DNA of 44,858 nt from Prochlorococcus sp. AG-424-P18 (GTDB taxonomy: Bacteria; Cyanobacteriota; Cyanobacteriia; PCC-6307; Cyanobiaceae). The position numbers were made by a program, and so were the translations under genes. The stretch covers positions 1 to 44,858 of the forward strand of contig QCNJ01000012.1 of NCBI GenBank assembly GCA_003213235.1, read 5' to 3'. Shown in pieces: positions 20,445-27,654 of the stretch. The notes below the pieces were generated by a model, which saw nothing but the letters and a program-made list of their open reading frames with translations, was not told where the DNA came from and did no database searches. Numbering within the stretch: position 1 is the stretch's first letter; each line of letters opens with the position of its first letter.

Positions 20445-21275
20445 ATGAGTTTAGAAATATATTGGAAAAAAGCACTAGAACAAACTCGATTATCAATTGA
20501 TGATGAATCATTATATCCTCTCAAAACCGATATTATTACAAAAGATTTATATGAAAAAGACGACTTCATAATTAGGAAACTCGATACTTCAAAATTTAAT
20601 AAAAAAAAAATTTATGGTCCTAAGCAAAATCCATTTTGTCCTTGGGAAAAGATACTAGAAATTGATAAAATTGGTGATAATCATCAACTAATATTAAATA
20701 AGTATCCAGTACAAAAAGGTCATATTTTACTTATTACAAACGAATGGAAACCTCAAAATGGATGGTTAGATATTAAAGATTGGAGAGCGATCCAACAAGT
20801 AAATAAAGATACTAGTGGATTATGGTTTTTCAATAGTTCTCCAATTGCGGGTGCAAGTCAACCTCACAGGCATTTTCAACTTCTGCGAAGATCTAAAGGT
20901 GAAAAATCATGCCCTAGAGAAAAGTGGTTTTTAGAGATGAACTCATATCAAGATCTAGATAGCAAGCTTAAAAAAAATATAATTGTATCCAAATTTAATT
21001 TTTTAGAAAATCCATTAAGTCTTTTTGAATTTTACTTAGAATTATGCAAGAAATTAGGACTTGGGGACCCTATTAGTGATAAGAAACCTATATACCCTTA
21101 CAATATTTTAATAACTAATAATTGGATCGCTATTATAAAGAGAAAAAACGATCATATTCATGGTTTTAGTATTAACGGTTTAGGATTTGCAGGATATCTA
21201 TTAGTAACTGAAAAATCAAATATTAACTATTTAAAGAAATTTGGGCCTGAAAAACTTCTAGAAAGTTTTGTTTGA
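20445..21275 (+). CDS. ATP adenylyltransferase (Ap4A phosphorylase)-like protein
   Basis: A 276-residue member of the HIT superfamily. The catalytic triad motif is of the transferase type, in IAGASQPHRHFQLL, where the HxHxQ pattern replaces the HxHxH of hydrolases. The preceding LNKYPVQKGHILLIT segment is also family-typical. Ap4A phosphorylases split diadenosine tetraphosphate into ADP and ATP, removing a stress-related nucleotide made by aminoacyl-tRNA synthetases. The C-terminal half, with RKNDHIHGFSINGLGFAGYLL, matches the family's C-terminal domain. It ends 3 bp from a convergent small gene. Relatedness to GalT-type enzymes is expected, but length and motif order favour the Ap4A group. 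Confidence 0.82.
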   Translation: MSLEIYWKKALEQTRLSIDDESLYPLKTDIITKDLYEKDDFIIRKLDTSKFNKKKIYGPKQNPFCPWEKILEIDKIGDNHQLILNKYPVQKGHILLITNEWKPQNGWLDIKDWRAIQQVNKDTSGLWFFNSSPIAGASQPHRHFQLLRRSKGEKSCPREKWFLEMNSYQDLDSKLKKNIIVSKFNFLENPLSLFEFYLELCKKLGLGDPISDKKPIYPYNILITNNWIAIIKRKNDHIHGFSINGLGFAGYLLVTEKSNINYLKKFGPEKLLESFV

Positions 21276-21278
21276 GTA

Positions 21279-21458
21279 CTAGTTAGTAACTTCAATTTCC
21301 TTATCCCTGCTTATTTGGCTTTCTAGAACTTCTATAGATGCTGTTACGGAGGCGATTTTACGTTCAAGTGAATCCCTAATATAATTGAGCATTTCTAATT
21401 TCTTATGTTGATAAAAACTCTTTTTTTCTTTAGATGACTTGAAATAACAATTAAACAT
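21279..21458 (-). CDS. Small coiled-coil-like hypothetical protein
   Basis: A 59-residue frame reading MFNCYFKSSKEKKSFYQHKK at its start and ending in EIEVTN. The middle (KLEMLNYIRDSLERKIASV) and end have a heptad-like spacing of hydrophobic residues with charged ones between, so a short amphipathic helix or coiled coil is likely. It has no membrane segment. It is tail-to-tail with the Ap4A phosphorylase-like gene with a 3-bp gap, the tight spacing that real genes show in this genome. No family is recognised. Confidence 0.6.
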   Translation of the reverse strand: MFNCYFKSSKEKKSFYQHKKLEMLNYIRDSLERKIASVTASIEVLESQISRDKEIEVTN

Positions 21459-21537
21459 TTTTATTTTTATTATAAAAAGATACTTAAATGACTTGTGACA
21501 TGAAAATAAAATCGTTTTAATTTAAAAACAATATTCC

Positions 21538-21584
21538 GTATGGACTTTCAATTTTTTTTGAATAAAATTAAATAAATTCCATAC
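21538..21584. repeat. Inverted repeat upstream of the RHH/J-domain gene
   Basis: GTATGGA at 21538-21544 is repeated in inverse as TCCATAC at 21578-21584, 40 bp apart start to start (about four helical turns). It lies 18-64 bp before the TTG start of a protein with an RHH-like DNA-binding N-terminus, so autoregulation is possible. The arms are only 7 bp and could arise by chance in AT-rich DNA, although they are richer in G+C than their surroundings. Confidence 0.3.
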
Positions 21585-21601
21585 TATACAAGAAAATATT
21601 A

Positions 21602-22609
21602 TTGAATATTCCTGAAAATTCAAATACAAAAAGAATTTCAATTGATTTACCTGAGGAACTAATTTCCAGGTTTGATCAATTACGGAAAGAGTGGGGATTT
21701 AAAGCAAGAGGACCTGTAATAGAAAAGATACTTAAAGAACTTCTTCAAGAAGATGATTTACTACCAAAGAACCAACAGCAAGAAATAGACTTTAACGAGA
21801 AGAATAATGAAAATTTAAATATAGACGAAGATACTGCACTGGTATTAATTAAATCAGAAGTAAAAAAAGAAGTTAATGAGAAATCTTTGAATAAAATATT
21901 TACAAATAACAATCAATTTAAAGAAATAACAAACTCAAACATAAGCCTTCCCAATTTTGTTGAAAAAAAAGTAAAAAATTTAAGAAGAAGTATTAATAGT
22001 GAAAAATCAAAGGAGATTATTAATGACATTCAAATTAATACAATTAAAGAAACTGAATTAATAAAATGTCGAATTGAGTTAATTAGTCATTGGAAAACCT
22101 TATACGGATCAGTTCCTAATGATCATGTAGTAGAAGCTTCGATGGATTGGTTTGAAAGGGATATATGGCCAAATCTTGATGGAACAGAAAATCTACCCTT
22201 TACATGGAGCGCAGCCAATAAATTAATGTCAGAATTATGCCCATTTTGGATAAAGAAAAATCCATCCCTTGAAATTGTTTTATTAATGATTGGCGTTTTA
22301 GAAGATCCTTTTGCTACATCAGATCTGATAAATAGAATACCAACACTTATGAGAAGGTTTGTTAGTAGATTTAAGCGAAAAAATAGATCGAATTCATTTG
22401 AAACTTTGGACTCAACAATGACAGTACATGGAGCACTTAAATTATTGAATCTATCAACATCCGCAGGATCAGCTCATACGTTCCGTAAAATAAGGGAGGC
22501 CTATAAATCAATAGCCTTAGAGACGCATCCAGATGCTGGAGGTTCAACAGATCAAATGAGAAAATTAAATGAAGCTTATCAATTGCTAAAAAATCTATAT
22601 AGAAATTAG
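21602..22609 (+). CDS. Ribbon-helix-helix-like N-terminus joined to a C-terminal J-domain
   Basis: A 335-residue protein of unusual architecture. Residues 9-50 (KRISIDLPEELISRFDQLRK and on) have a beta strand followed by two helices, as in ribbon-helix-helix DNA-binding proteins of the CopG/MetJ fold. A charged, low-complexity linker covers about residues 52-150. A helical middle contains MDWFERDIWPNLDG. The C-terminal J-domain (about residues 277-335) has the HPD motif at 309-311 (THPDAGGSTDQMRKLNEAY), which in DnaJ proteins stimulates Hsp70 ATPase. No zinc fingers or classical DnaJ substrate domain are present. The start is TTG at 21602, since no ATG precedes the conserved part. The role is unknown; a DNA-associated Hsp70 co-chaperone is an inference. 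The nearby 47-bp elements could be its target sites. Confidence 0.8.
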   Translation: MNIPENSNTKRISIDLPEELISRFDQLRKEWGFKARGPVIEKILKELLQEDDLLPKNQQQEIDFNEKNNENLNIDEDTALVLIKSEVKKEVNEKSLNKIFTNNNQFKEITNSNISLPNFVEKKVKNLRRSINSEKSKEIINDIQINTIKETELIKCRIELISHWKTLYGSVPNDHVVEASMDWFERDIWPNLDGTENLPFTWSAANKLMSELCPFWIKKNPSLEIVLLMIGVLEDPFATSDLINRIPTLMRRFVSRFKRKNRSNSFETLDSTMTVHGALKLLNLSTSAGSAHTFRKIREAYKSIALETHPDAGGSTDQMRKLNEAYQLLKNLYRN

Positions 22610-22618
22610 TATACTAAT

Positions 22619-22665
22619 TCTCAAATAAGACTATTTATAAGTCTACTTAATAGTCTCATATAAGA
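22619..22665 (+). repeat. 47-bp element, copy A
   Basis: Begins with the 12-mer TCTCAAATAAGA (22619) and ends with TCTCATATAAGA (22654), the two boxes starting exactly 35 bp apart. Between them are ATAAGTCTA and TAGTCT. The arms AGACTATT (22628-22635) and AATAGTCT (22649-22656) form a perfect 8-bp inverted repeat. It starts 10 bp after the stop codon of the RHH/J-domain gene, so it could also act in transcription termination. Confidence 0.75.
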
Positions 22666-22790
22666 TAAATGTTAATTTTATATTTCTTATTTTCATCAAT
22701 TATTCTTTTTCAATCTTAAAGAAACATTAATGATGTATAAATGAAATTAAAATAAAACTTACTTTTTTAAAAAATTCTTTGTATTATACT

Positions 22791-22837
22791 TCTTATATAA
22801 GACTAATTATAAGTCTATAATATAGTCTCATAATAGA
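22791..22837 (+). repeat. 47-bp element, copy B
   Basis: Begins with the perfect palindrome TCTTATATAAGA (22791) and ends with TCTCATAATAGA (22826), again 35 bp apart. The 42-bp segment from 22797 matches that of copy A from 22625 at about 35 of 42 positions, with the same order of ATAAGACT, ATAAGTCT and AGTCTCAT. It is in direct orientation relative to copy A and offset by 172 bp. Confidence 0.75.
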
Positions 22838-23022
22838 TTAATAAGATAAATAAAATTATTAATTTAGATGAATCTTACACTAAATGTCTATTGCCTAGAA
22901 AAATTAAAAATTGAATGATAAATTGAGAACTATGTCCTTTCAATGTCCAAAAAATTAACAAGGGCTAGAAAGTTTTGCTATTACATTGTTTTGTGTCTTC
23001 CCGTACTGCCTTAAAGACAGTA

Positions 23023-23283
23023 CTACCTAGATTGAAGCTTTTCAATGGCAGTTTGTTTCTCAATACTAGGGACATCACTTAATCCGTTAGCGTCAAACCA
23101 AGGAGCGCTAGCCCAATCAAATCCTTCGCCAAATGTATTATCTGGTGAAGTTATATACCAGTGGCATGAAGCATCTGGTACGTCAACAGCACACTTTGAC
23201 CAATCATCTGACCATTGAGGGACTTGTACCCACAGCACTGAAGATAGAAGTAGAGATAATAAATTGACCATGGTATTTATCAT
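23023..23283 (-). CDS. Small secreted tryptophan- and cysteine-containing protein
   Basis: An 86-residue protein with an N-terminal signal peptide: MINTMVNLLSLLLSSVLWVQ is hydrophobic and is followed by a polar mature part. The mature protein holds two cysteines (in SKCAVD and ASCHWY), which could form a disulfide, and several tryptophans with Asp/Ser/Pro around them (PQWSDDW, FDWASAPWFDANG). No family is recognised. Its composition stands out: three 60-base lines inside the gene count 40, 42 and 48% G+C, well above neighbouring genes. It is flanked by copies B and C of the 47-bp element in inverted orientation, with copy C covering its promoter region. A weak hairpin (GTACTG...CAGTAC, 23003-23023) overlaps its stop codon without a T-run. 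Confidence 0.75.
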   Translation of the reverse strand: MINTMVNLLSLLLSSVLWVQVPQWSDDWSKCAVDVPDASCHWYITSPDNTFGEGFDWASAPWFDANGLSDVPSIEKQTAIEKLQSR

Positions 23284-23317
23284 ACAACAATAATTACTTT
23301 TATAGGATTATTACTTA

Positions 23318-23364
23318 TCTTATATGAGAATTATATATAGACTAGTTTCTAGTCTTATATAAGA
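23318..23364 (-). repeat. 47-bp element, copy C (inverted)
   Basis: On the minus strand this copy begins with TCTTATATAAGA (23364-23353) and ends with TCTCATATAAGA (23329-23318), with the same 35-bp box spacing. It is inverted relative to copies A and B. Its outer 15 bases are the exact reverse complement of the first 15 bases of copy B. It contains a strong small hairpin, AGACTAG-TTT-CTAGTCT (23339-23355). It lies between the pheT stop (23377) and the start of the secreted-protein gene (23283), so it may serve as pheT terminator, as operator, or as a repeat end. Confidence 0.75.
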
Positions 23365-23376
23365 TTCTCAATACAG

Positions 23377-25821
23377 TTAATTCCTCAATTTAGTGTTAAA
23401 ACATTTTTCAACATTAGAAATGATATTTGAATGAATTGATGTGATGTCCGAGTCCAGTAATGTTTTATCTTTATCTCTATAAGATAATCTAAATGTATAA
23501 CTTATATGATCATCTCCAAATTTAGTATCTTCAAAAACATCAAGTAAATTTACATCCTCCAAAAGATTCTTTCCTGTTTTTTTTATTTGTGACGTAATTT
23601 CGCTAATTAAAAATTTCTTACTGAAAACAAAATTTATATCCCTTTCCATTTTCGGAACAATTGGGTATTGCTTATATATTGGAATCCATTTATTTTTTCT
23701 TGTACTAGCTTCCAAGAGGTTAGAAACATTTATCTTAAATAAATAAACTTTTTTTAATGACTTCTTTTCTAATAGAAGTTTGGGATGTATTTCACCAAAA
23801 TAACCTGCATCTTTCCCTTCAATAACTAATTTTGCTGTTCTTCCTGGATGGAGAAAATCAATTGAATCAATAGGTTTATCATCAATTTTTATGTTCAAAG
23901 ATGATAAAGCCTCCTTTAACTTTCCTCTGGCCTGGTAATAATTAAGATCGTTATCCTTAGCAGAATCTATCCATTTTCCAAATTTTTTATTTCCATAAAT
24001 AGCACCATTCAAAATTTCTTCTTGAATGAATTCAGTTTTCTTTTGAAAAACATTTCCAATTTCAAATATATAACAACTTGCTTGTCCAGCTTTTATATTA
24101 CGGTTCACTATCTCCAAATGTTCCTTCCAGATATTATCTCTAAGGCAGCTTGTTTCTAATAACAAAGGATTAGAAATCTTTATAAGTTTTTCATCATCTT
24201 CAGGAACAAGAGAGTAGCTTAATACCTCGTTAAAACCATTTTCTATAAAACCATTTTTTACTTTTCTCAATGCCAACTGTTCTGATGACAATTTTCCAGG
24301 CTTAATTGGATTAGGAAGTTTTAAGTCGAATCTGTCATACCCTATTAATCTAGCTATTTCTTCAATTAAATCTATTTCTCTTGTTAAATCATGTGATCTA
24401 TTAGGAATAACTGCTACATCCCAGCCATATTCTTTATTCTTTAAATTACAACCTATGAGTGTTAATTTATCAACTATTTCATTATCAGATAAATTTCTTT
24501 TTTCAAATTGATCGTTAATTATTAATGGACCAAGAATTTTATGTATTCGGTTCCTCCGTAGTTTAATAAATATATCATCATTACTTATTAAATTTGAAGT
24601 ATTGATGATTGGTGAATTAATAGAAAAATATTCTTCTAAAAGATTAATTGCCCTAGTTACTGCACTTATTGTATTTTTTGATGAAATCCCTTTTTCATAC
24701 CTGCTGCTAGATTCTGTTCTTATGCCAACGGCCTTGGAAGATTTTCTTATAGTAACTGGATTAAAAACAGCACCTTCTAGGTAAATAGATGAGGTAGTAT
24801 TACTTACAGAAGTCTCTAAACCGCCTATAACCCCAGCAATAGCAACCGGATTATCACAACAAGTAATAACTGTGATATTGTCATTTAAGTTATATTCTTT
24901 ACCATCTAAGCAAATAAGGCTTTCGTTATCCTTGCCTTTTCTTACAGAGAAATCTTCTGGAGAAACTTCCTTACCAATTAAGTTTGACAGTTTATCTTTA
25001 TCAAACGCATGCAAAGGTTGACCTTGTTCTAAAAGAATATAATTTGTCAAATCAACTAGAAGATTAATAGATTTTATACCTGATTTTTCTATACGGTCTT
25101 TAAGCCAATTTGGCGATAATTTATCTCCATTTACTCCATCAATGCAGCTTATTGTATAAATGCAATTAGATTCTATAGCCTCTGGACAAAGTTTAATTCC
25201 CTTAAGTAAATGAATATCGTATTTATGGTTTAGTTCTGGAAAATTTAAGGTGGATTCTAAAAGGGCAGAAATTTCACGGGCTATACCTATAACAGACATT
25301 CCATCAGGTCTATTAGCTGTAATGGCTAAATCATATATAAAATCATTTAATTGAAGCAAGTCAGACCCTGGAGTGCCCAATTCATGTTTAAGGGCCAAAT
25401 CTTCATCAATGATCTCTATCCCTTCGCTAGAGTCCTCTAAACCCAGTTCCTGCAGTGAACATATCATTCCTTCACTCATGACACCTCTAATTTCACTTCT
25501 TTTAATAGTTAAATCAACTGCATTTAATTTCGCGCCCACAGTAGCAACATAAACAAAAATATTTGGTTTAATATTTCGCGCACCACAGATAATTTGTAAA
25601 TTCTTTGAATTACCAATATCGACTTGGCAAATTGAAAGTTTGTCAGATCCTTCATGTTTTAAAACAGATAATACCTTACCTAAAACAACACCATTCACAT
25701 TTTTTGAACAATCTTCTAATGATTCAACTTCAAATCCGCCAATAGACAATTTCTCAGAGAGATCTTCAGGAGTAGAAGTAATTTCAACTAAATTTTTCAA
25801 CCAATTTTGAGAAACTTTCAT
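23377..25821 (-). CDS. pheT: Phenylalanyl-tRNA synthetase beta subunit
   Basis: PheT is the tRNA-binding and editing subunit of the alpha2-beta2 phenylalanyl-tRNA synthetase. At 814 residues it has full length. The N-terminal EMAP/OB-fold tRNA-binding domain is seen in VVLGKVLSVLKHEGSDKLSICQVD. B3/B4 editing and B5 domains follow (HAFDKDKL, GGLETSVSN, RNRIHKILG). The class II-like core holds DLTREIDLIEEIARLIGYDRF, and the C-terminal ferredoxin-fold anticodon-binding domain contains PKMERDINFVF and SYRDKDKTLLDSD. The pheS gene is not in the window, as is common in cyanobacteria where the two are unlinked. Start is ATG at 25821, divergent from rpmG. Confidence 0.97.
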   Translation of the reverse strand: MKVSQNWLKNLVEITSTPEDLSEKLSIGGFEVESLEDCSKNVNGVVLGKVLSVLKHEGSDKLSICQVDIGNSKNLQIICGARNIKPNIFVYVATVGAKLNAVDLTIKRSEIRGVMSEGMICSLQELGLEDSSEGIEIIDEDLALKHELGTPGSDLLQLNDFIYDLAITANRPDGMSVIGIAREISALLESTLNFPELNHKYDIHLLKGIKLCPEAIESNCIYTISCIDGVNGDKLSPNWLKDRIEKSGIKSINLLVDLTNYILLEQGQPLHAFDKDKLSNLIGKEVSPEDFSVRKGKDNESLICLDGKEYNLNDNITVITCCDNPVAIAGVIGGLETSVSNTTSSIYLEGAVFNPVTIRKSSKAVGIRTESSSRYEKGISSKNTISAVTRAINLLEEYFSINSPIINTSNLISNDDIFIKLRRNRIHKILGPLIINDQFEKRNLSDNEIVDKLTLIGCNLKNKEYGWDVAVIPNRSHDLTREIDLIEEIARLIGYDRFDLKLPNPIKPGKLSSEQLALRKVKNGFIENGFNEVLSYSLVPEDDEKLIKISNPLLLETSCLRDNIWKEHLEIVNRNIKAGQASCYIFEIGNVFQKKTEFIQEEILNGAIYGNKKFGKWIDSAKDNDLNYYQARGKLKEALSSLNIKIDDKPIDSIDFLHPGRTAKLVIEGKDAGYFGEIHPKLLLEKKSLKKVYLFKINVSNLLEASTRKNKWIPIYKQYPIVPKMERDINFVFSKKFLISEITSQIKKTGKNLLEDVNLLDVFEDTKFGDDHISYTFRLSYRDKDKTLLDSDITSIHSNIISNVEKCFNTKLRN

Positions 25822-25922
25822 ATATATTTTTTAATCAATGATGATAAAAGAAATGAGTATATCTTCAAAAAAGTTTGTTGAAGATGTACAATAGAAAATT
25901 ATACAATAAAGTATTAATTAAA

Positions 25923-26117
25923 ATGGCCAAAAAAGGGACAAGAGTTGTAGTGACCCTGGAATGTACTGAAGCTAGGACAAGCACAGATCCTAAGAGATCA
26001 AATGGTGTCTCAAGATATACTACTGAAAAGAATCGTAGAAATACAACCGAAAGATTAGAACTAAAAAAGTTTAATCCTCATTTAAACAGAATGACAATTC
26101 ACAAAGAAATTAAGTAA
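25923..26117 (+). CDS. rpmG: 50S ribosomal protein L33
   Basis: A 64-residue ribosomal protein L33 of the large subunit. [18 protein letters not shown], then [19 protein letters not shown] and [14 protein letters not shown] match the cyanobacterial/plastid form. It lacks the CXXC zinc pairs of the other L33 type. The frame stays open upstream, but ATG at 25923 is chosen because it gives the conserved MAKKG start. The gene is 17 bp upstream of rpsR, the usual L33-S18 pair. Confidence 0.97.
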   Translation: MAKKGTRVVVTLECTEARTSTDPKRSNGVSRYTTEKNRRNTTERLELKKFNPHLNRMTIHKEIK

Positions 26118-26134
26118 TCAAATCAAATTAAATC

Positions 26135-26356
26135 ATGCCTAATTCAATTTTTAAAAAACAACTATCACCTATCAAACCTGGAGATCCTATTGACTATAAG
26201 GATGTAGAACTACTAAAAAAATTCATAACTGAAAGGGGGAAAATTTTACCAAGAAGAATGACAGGATTAACCTCAAAGCAACAAAGAGATCTCACATTAG
26301 CTGTCAAGAGAGCCAGAATTGTAGCTCTTTTACCCTTTGTAAATCCTGAAGGATAA
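26135..26356 (+). CDS. rpsR: 30S ribosomal protein S18
   Basis: A 73-residue S18. The family's core is present: [34 protein letters not shown] and [13 protein letters not shown]18 binds S6 on the small-subunit platform. It follows rpmG by 17 bp and precedes an RNB-family nuclease gene by 45 bp in the same direction, so the three probably form one operon, linking ribosome proteins to RNA turnover. Confidence 0.98.
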   Translation: MPNSIFKKQLSPIKPGDPIDYKDVELLKKFITERGKILPRRMTGLTSKQQRDLTLAVKRARIVALLPFVNPEG

Positions 26357-26401
26357 TTTCATATTGAATATAGTTAGCACTATAATTAATATTTCAAATA
26401 T

Positions 26402-27586
26402 TTGAAAGACTTAACTAATTTAAAAACATATATTATTGACTCTGATGATCCACATGAGGTTGATGACGCTATTTCATTAGAAATAAAAGAAGGAAATAAA
26501 AAAAATTTATGGATACACATTAGTAATCCATGCAAACTCTTTTTGCATGACTCTAATGTTGATTTAAATGCAAGAAAGAGAAATAGCAGTTTATATTTAA
26601 TTGATCAATATGTCCCAATGCTCCCTAAGGACATTCTTGAAAAGGCAAATCTAGCTCAAAATAAAGTTTCAGAAACTATTAGTGCAGCAATAGAATTCAA
26701 TGACGATGGATCAATAAATAAATATGAAATAACTGAAGCAATAATAAAACCAAAATATCAATTAACATATGAAGATGCAAATGAAATATTAGAAATAGAA
26801 CCTAAAGAAGAAATAGAATTAATTGAGATTAAAAATTTATTAGAAAAAAGCATTACATTCAGGAAGAAACAAGGAGCAATTATTTTTGAAAGTCCTAATA
26901 ATAAAATTAAATTAAATGAGGATAAGATTATACTAACTAAATTAGAGAAAACAATATCACAAATTATAGTTGAAGAATCAATGATATTAATGGGTTATGT
27001 TACAAGTTTATTTATAGACGAATATAAATTAGCGGCTGCATTTAGGATTCAAAAAATAAACTGCAATCCATCTGAAATACTTAATAGATACAAAGATAGT
27101 GATATTAAATATATAATATTAAAACAATATATGGGAAGAAGTTACATAACGACTAAACCAGGATTACATGAATCTTTAGGTCTTAAAATGTACGTACAAT
27201 GTACATCACCATTGAGAAGATATCTTGATTTAATGATACAAAGGCAAGTCTATAATAAAATTAATAATTACAAAGTTCTAAGTAAAGATTCAGTCTCTAA
27301 GATTATTGATTTTTCAAAAATTAGACAATCAGAGAATAATAATATATTTAAAAATGATAAATTTAAGTATTTAAAATTATTTTTTAAGAATAAAAAAAAC
27401 CCTTTTTATAAAATAATATTTGTTAAGTGGATTAATCATAATAAAAATATTGCTTTGGTCTATTTCCCAGATTATTCACTTGAAATACTTATTACTCTTT
27501 TTGTATCAATAGAAATATATAGTAATAAAATATATAAAGTTAAATATATTATAAATGATAGTAATCTTTTAGAATTTATTTATTAA
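26402..27586 (+). CDS. Minimal RNB-family exoribonuclease (RNase II/R type)
   Basis: A 394-residue protein that consists almost only of the RNB catalytic domain. The active-site acidic motif is at the very N-terminus, as Asp13 and then HEVDDAIS with Glu19, Asp21 and Asp22. The canonical quartet is four aspartates; glutamate in the second place is also my recollection of other cyanobacterial/plastid members. The second active-site block CTSPLRRYLDLMIQRQ (about 267-282) is intact with both arginines. The cold-shock RNA-binding domains that normally precede the RNB domain are absent, and the C-terminal 60 residues resemble at best a worn S1 fold. Start is TTG at 26402. Processive 3'-5' RNA decay is the expected activity. 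The cyanobacterial Zam protein belongs to the same family. Compare the gene at 42227. Confidence 0.85.
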   Translation: MKDLTNLKTYIIDSDDPHEVDDAISLEIKEGNKKNLWIHISNPCKLFLHDSNVDLNARKRNSSLYLIDQYVPMLPKDILEKANLAQNKVSETISAAIEFNDDGSINKYEITEAIIKPKYQLTYEDANEILEIEPKEEIELIEIKNLLEKSITFRKKQGAIIFESPNNKIKLNEDKIILTKLEKTISQIIVEESMILMGYVTSLFIDEYKLAAAFRIQKINCNPSEILNRYKDSDIKYIILKQYMGRSYITTKPGLHESLGLKMYVQCTSPLRRYLDLMIQRQVYNKINNYKVLSKDSVSKIIDFSKIRQSENNNIFKNDKFKYLKLFFKNKKNPFYKIIFVKWINHNKNIALVYFPDYSLEILITLFVSIEIYSNKIYKVKYIINDSNLLEFIY

Positions 27587-27654
27587 ATAGATAATAAATA
27601 TAATAGGTTATTATTAGTTTAAAAAATATCTGTTAGTATTAATAAAAAAGCTTT

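Larger units (their letters stand above)
22610..23022. other. Intergenic region with two 47-bp repeat elements
   Basis: A 413-bp stretch between the RHH/J-domain gene and the end of the small secreted-protein gene. It is extremely AT-rich and I find no credible reading frame on either strand. It carries two direct copies of a 47-bp element (22619-22665 and 22791-22837). The remaining sequence from 22840 to 23000 shows no recognisable feature. Confidence 0.7.

Noticed and set aside
22619..23364. Chromosome terminus (dif) or replication origin reading of the 47-bp repeats
   Set aside because: No XerC/D-like 28-bp site, DnaA box cluster, dnaA or dnaN is present in the window. The repeats are reported without that claim.
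25875..25922. Upstream extension of rpmG
   Set aside because: The frame is open from 25875, but the added residues are not part of L33. The ATG at 25923 gives the conserved MAKKG start.
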